Assembly (NCBI RefSeq): GCF_902497855.1
Contig: NZ_CABVHU010000013.1
Coordinates: 124,001-188,000 of the forward strand
Source of the DNA: Pseudomonas fluorescens
GTDB lineage: Bacteria; Pseudomonadota; Gammaproteobacteria; Pseudomonadales; Pseudomonadaceae
Length of the DNA: 64,000 nucleotides
Reading direction: 5' to 3'
The position numbers and the translations under genes are program-made. Numbering within the stretch: the first letter of the stretch is position 1; the number at the start of each line of letters is the position of its first letter. Under the pieces are notes generated by a model that saw nothing but the letters and a program-made list of their open reading frames with translations, made no database searches and had not been told where the DNA came from. Positions 61,116-64,000 of the stretch are shown piece by piece.

Positions 61116-62114
61116 ATGAAACTGAAGCGTTTGATGGCGGCAATGACTTTTGTCGCTGCTGGCGTTGCGACTGCCAACGCGGTTGCCGCTGTTGACCCTG
61201 CGATCCCGAGCTACACCAAGACCACTGGTGTGTCGGGCAACCTGTCCAGCGTCGGCTCCGATACCCTGGCTAACCTCATGACCCTATGGGCTGAGAACTA
61301 CAAAAAAGAATACCCGAACGTAAACATCCAGATTCAGGCTGCCGGTTCTTCTACCGCGCCACCTGCGCTGACTGAAGGCACCGCTAACCTGGGCCCGATG
61401 AGCCGCAAGATGAAGGACAACGAGCTGCAGGCCTTCGAAACCAAATACGGCTACAAGCCAACCGCGATTCCGGTGGCCGTGGACGCCTTGGCGGTGTTCG
61501 TGCACAAGGACAACCCGATCCAACACATGACCATGGAACAGGTCGACGCGATTTTCTCCTCGACACGTCTGTGCGGCGCTAAAGCCGACGTGAAAACCTG
61601 GGGCGATCTGGGTGTGACCGGCGACCTCGCCAACAAGCCGGTTCAACTGTTCGGTCGTAACTCGGTATCGGGCACGTACGGCTACTTCAAGGAAGAAGCC
61701 CTGTGCAAAGGCGACTTCAAGCCAAACGTCAACGAACAGCCTGGCTCGGCTTCGGTTGTGCAGTCGATCAGTTCTTCGCTGAACGGTGTCGGCTACTCGG
61801 GCATCGGCTACAAGACGGCCAGCGTGAAGACAGTGGCCCTGGCCAAGAAAGGCAGCACAGAGTTCATTGAAGACACTGAAGAGAACGCCCTGAACGGCAA
61901 GTACCCGCTGTCGCGCTTCCTCTACGTCTACGTCAACAAGGCTCCGAACAAACCTCTGGCCCCGCTGGAAGCCGAGTTCGTGAAGCTGATCCTGTCCAAG
62001 CAGGGCCAGGAAGTTGTAGTGAAAGACGGCTACATCCCGCTGCCAGCCAAGGTTGCTGCAAAAGCACTGGCTGACCTGGGTCTGCAGGAGGGTAACAACG
62101 TAGCAAAAAAGTAA
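61116..62114 (+). CDS. pstS: Phosphate ABC transporter substrate-binding protein
   Basis: 332 residues; TAGGAG precedes the ATG. Signal peptide ending at 'AVAA', phosphate-binding loops 'VGSDTLANLMTLW', 'AAGSSTAPPALTEGTANLG' and 'GRNSVSGTYGYF'. It binds phosphate in the periplasm for PstCAB and is induced by PhoB at low phosphate through the box upstream. Confidence 0.96.
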   Translation: MKLKRLMAAMTFVAAGVATANAVAAVDPAIPSYTKTTGVSGNLSSVGSDTLANLMTLWAENYKKEYPNVNIQIQAAGSSTAPPALTEGTANLGPMSRKMKDNELQAFETKYGYKPTAIPVAVDALAVFVHKDNPIQHMTMEQVDAIFSSTRLCGAKADVKTWGDLGVTGDLANKPVQLFGRNSVSGTYGYFKEEALCKGDFKPNVNEQPGSASVVQSISSSLNGVGYSGIGYKTASVKTVALAKKGSTEFIEDTEENALNGKYPLSRFLYVYVNKAPNKPLAPLEAEFVKLILSKQGQEVVVKDGYIPLPAKVAAKALADLGLQEGNNVAKK

Positions 62115-62119
62115 AACCC

Positions 62120-62147
62120 TAGGTCCGGGGGATAACCCACGGACCTA
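62120..62147 (+). terminator. Stem-loop after pstS
   Basis: TAGGTCCG (62120-62127) pairs with CGGACCTA (62140-62147), with GGG/CCC inside. No T run. Together with the REPIN that follows it may limit read-through or protect the abundant pstS mRNA. Confidence 0.5.
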
Positions 62148-62148
62148 T

Positions 62149-62236
62149 GTAGGAGCCGGCTTGCCGGCGAAGGGGTCAGCACATTCAACATTGATGTTGA
62201 ATGATCCGCCGCCTTCGCCAGCAAGCCGGCTCCTAC
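62149..62236. repeat. REPIN, CCGG-type arms
   Basis: Inverted arms GTAGGAGCCGGCTTGCCGGC at 62149-62170 and 62212-62236. The spacer contains a small palindrome, ATTCAACATTGATGTTGAAT. Confidence 0.92.
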
Positions 62237-62297
62237 CTCCCCGAATCTTCACTCCGCTGCCGGTTCCCACAGGCGGCGGATTTGTTGCGTCACTGCA

Positions 62298-62315
62298 CTG
62301 TCATCTTTCTGTCAT
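62298..62315 (+). promoter_or_regulatory. Perfect Pho box of pstC
   Basis: CTGTCAT-CTTT-CTGTCAT is an exact consensus PhoB site. A -10-like TAGGGT (62326-62331) follows 10 bases later, the spacing of PhoB promoters, which puts the RNA start very near the ATG at 62338. Confidence 0.88.
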
Positions 62316-62337
62316 ACAGGATCGCTAGGGTGTGCGA

Positions 62338-64000
62338 ATGAATGATCTGGCCACTTCCCCCATGACTACAAATCCCCCCAAGCGAATTGACTTCAATACG
62401 CCTGAGCTGCAACGCAAGCGCCGTATTCGTGCGCTCAAAGATCGCCTGACCCGCTGGTACGTCCTTGTGGGCGGCCTCGCTGTCCTGGGCGCGATCACAC
62501 TGATCTTCTTCTTTCTCGGCTATGTCGTCCTGCCCCTGTTTCAGGGCGCGGACCTGACTGCCAAAGACCCCATCACCCCTGCCTGGATGCAAGACGCCGG
62601 CAAGCCATTGATGATCTCCCTGGAAGAGCAGAACCAGGTCGCCTTGCGGGTTTCCGACAAGGGGCAGGCACTGTTTTTCGACATCGACAATGGCGCCGAA
62701 CTCAGGCGCGTCGACCTGCCGGTTCCGGCGGGTGCCAGCGTCACCTCGATCGGTGAAGACCAGCCAGGTCATCCGCTGGTAGCCGTGGGCTTCTCCAACG
62801 GCCAGGCCCTGGTGTTCCGTCATACCTATAAAGTCACTTACCCGGACGGCAAGAAGACTATCTCGCCAGCCATCGAGTACCCGTATGGCGAAACTCCGAT
62901 GACGTTGAACGAGGCGGGCGGTGCGCTGGAGCATGTCAGCCTCAACGCCACCGATACGACCCTGATGCTGGTCGGTTCCACCGGTGCGCAACTCAATGTG
63001 TTGTCGCTGACCAGCGAAGAAAACATGATGACCGGGGAAATCACCAACGAGCAGAAACGCATTGATCTGCCGCAGATGACCGAGCCGGTGAAGAACATTT
63101 TCGTCGACCCGCGTCAGCAGTGGCTGTACGTGATTAACGGTCGTGCGCAAGCCGATGTGTTCAGCCTGCGCGACAAGAGCCTCAACGGTCGCTACAAGTT
63201 GCTCGAAAACGGCGAGGCCGAGATTACTGCCAGCACCCAGTTGGTGGGCGGTATCTCGCTGATCTTCGGCGATTCCAAAGGCGGCCTGGCCCAGTGGTTC
63301 ATGGCGCGCGACCCTGATGGCGAATCGCGTCTGAAGCAGATCCGTACCTTCCAGATGGGCACTGCGCCGATCGTTGAAATCACCGCCGAAGAACGTCGCA
63401 AAGGTTTCATCGCCCTCGACGCCTCCGGCAAGCTCGGCGTGTTCCACAGCACTGCGCACCGCACCTTGCTGGTGGATCAGGTGGTCGAAGGCCAGGGGAT
63501 CTTTGGTCTGTCGCCACGGGCCAACCGGGTGATCGTGGAAGCAGGCGGCAAGATTCAACCGTTGCTGCTGGAGAATCCGCACCCGGAGGTTTCCTGGAGC
63601 GCGCTGTGGAGCAAGGTCTGGTACGAGAACTATGACGAGCCTAAATACGTCTGGCAATCGACCGCCGCAAACACCGATTTCGAACCTAAATTGAGTCTGG
63701 CGCCCCTGACCTTCGGTACGTTGAAGGCCGCGTTCTACGCCATGCTGCTGGCCGCGCCACTGGCTGTTGCCGCTGCAATCTACACCGCCTACTTCATGGC
63801 CCCGGGCATGCGCCGCAAGGTCAAACCGGTGATCGAGCTGATGGAAGCGATGCCGACGGTGATCCTCGGCTTCTTCGCCGGCCTGTTCCTCGCACCTTAT
63901 GTAGAGGGGCATTTGCCGGGCATCTTCAGCCTGCTGATGCTGTTGCCGATCGGCATCCTGGTCGCCGGTTTCGTCTTCAGCCGCCTGCCTGACTCCATCC
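62338..64000 (+). CDS. pstC: Phosphate ABC transporter permease PstC, 3' end beyond the window
   Basis: The frame runs open from the ATG at 62338 to the last base (554 codons). After a basic N-terminus there is one membrane helix ('YVLVGGLAVLGAITLIFFF', about 37-60), then a long periplasmic insertion of about 390 residues without membrane helices, and only then the permease domain ('GTLKAAFYAMLLAAPLAVAA', 'MEAMPTVILGFFAG'). E. coli PstC is about 320 residues, so the large insert is a feature of pseudomonad PstC. An in-frame ATG at 62362 is an alternative start. AGGG stands 7 bases before 62338. Confidence 0.92.
   Translation, partial: MNDLATSPMTTNPPKRIDFNTPELQRKRRIRALKDRLTRWYVLVGGLAVLGAITLIFFFLGYVVLPLFQGADLTAKDPITPAWMQDAGKPLMISLEEQNQVALRVSDKGQALFFDIDNGAELRRVDLPVPAGASVTSIGEDQPGHPLVAVGFSNGQALVFRHTYKVTYPDGKKTISPAIEYPYGETPMTLNEAGGALEHVSLNATDTTLMLVGSTGAQLNVLSLTSEENMMTGEITNEQKRIDLPQMTEPVKNIFVDPRQQWLYVINGRAQADVFSLRDKSLNGRYKLLENGEAEITASTQLVGGISLIFGDSKGGLAQWFMARDPDGESRLKQIRTFQMGTAPIVEITAEERRKGFIALDASGKLGVFHSTAHRTLLVDQVVEGQGIFGLSPRANRVIVEAGGKIQPLLLENPHPEVSWSALWSKVWYENYDEPKYVWQSTAANTDFEPKLSLAPLTFGTLKAAFYAMLLAAPLAVAAAIYTAYFMAPGMRRKVKPVIELMEAMPTVILGFFAGLFLAPYVEGHLPGIFSLLMLLPIGILVAGFVFSRLPDSI

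Noticed and set aside
62290..63912. 540-residue open frame on the minus strand
   Set aside because: It is the antisense shadow of pstC, which runs off the window end; the plus frame encodes recognised helices and permease motifs.

Overview
The window is chromosomal DNA of a Pseudomonas, most likely of the P. fluorescens group. Evidence: high-GC coding, pseudomonad REP/REPIN repeats between genes, and a gene order that (from memory) follows the P. aeruginosa PAO1 stretch uvrD - GGDEF/EAL gene - RpiR regulator - pycR/pycA/pycB - aspA - LysR - purEK - DUF3299 gene - MFS transporter - pstS/pstC. About 53 protein genes are supported. I saw no rRNA, tRNA, CRISPR array, prophage or insertion sequence. 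Both ends cut a gene: a lipoprotein at the left, pstC at the right.

Region 1 (1-12,060): a DUF3142 lipoprotein and an overlapping secreted protein; a divergent LysE exporter/Lrp regulator pair; then a tight four-gene operon in which every junction overlaps by 4 nt, encoding three SPFH (HflK/HflC-like) proteins, one with a very His-rich tail, and a P1B-type metal ATPase without a metal-binding head domain. A Zur-like palindrome lies just before the operon. A cyclopropane fatty acid synthase follows and ends in a two-way terminator shared with cardiolipin synthase.

Region 2 (12,050-19,660): cardiolipin synthase, then a zinc-starvation cluster: a threonyl-tRNA-synthetase-like protein without its catalytic core, the zinc-independent GTP cyclohydrolase FolE2, the zinc GTPase ZigA, a DUF1826 protein whose N-terminus is written by a REP repeat, and a second COG0523 GTPase. 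A 15/17 Zur box sits between folE2 and zigA.

Region 3 (19,660-36,640): housekeeping genes: pdxY, a thioesterase, a CPA2 antiporter, SMI1/KNR4 and Tim44-like proteins, uvrD, a c-di-GMP enzyme, a HexR-like regulator with a perfect operator, and pyruvate carboxylase (pycA/pycB) with its LysR regulator.

Region 4 (36,640-54,900) is more accessory: a hipA-hipB module with four operators spaced 41-42 bp apart; a PaiB/GNAT/MocR group whose regulator gene carries a ladder of DnaA boxes; a 1,516-residue DUF6543-type toxin-like protein; a polyamine-binding protein with an acetylpolyamine deacetylase; an AraC regulator; asparaginase and aspartase; a LysR regulator; and a small cytoplasmic-looking metzincin in an AT-rich patch.

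Region 5 (54,850-64,000): purEK behind a leader with an intrinsic terminator, a GlsB-type membrane protein behind a long hairpin, a DUF3299 protein, hexose-6-phosphate mutarotase, a thioesterase, an MFS transporter, and the PhoB-controlled pstS and pstC, each with its own Pho box.
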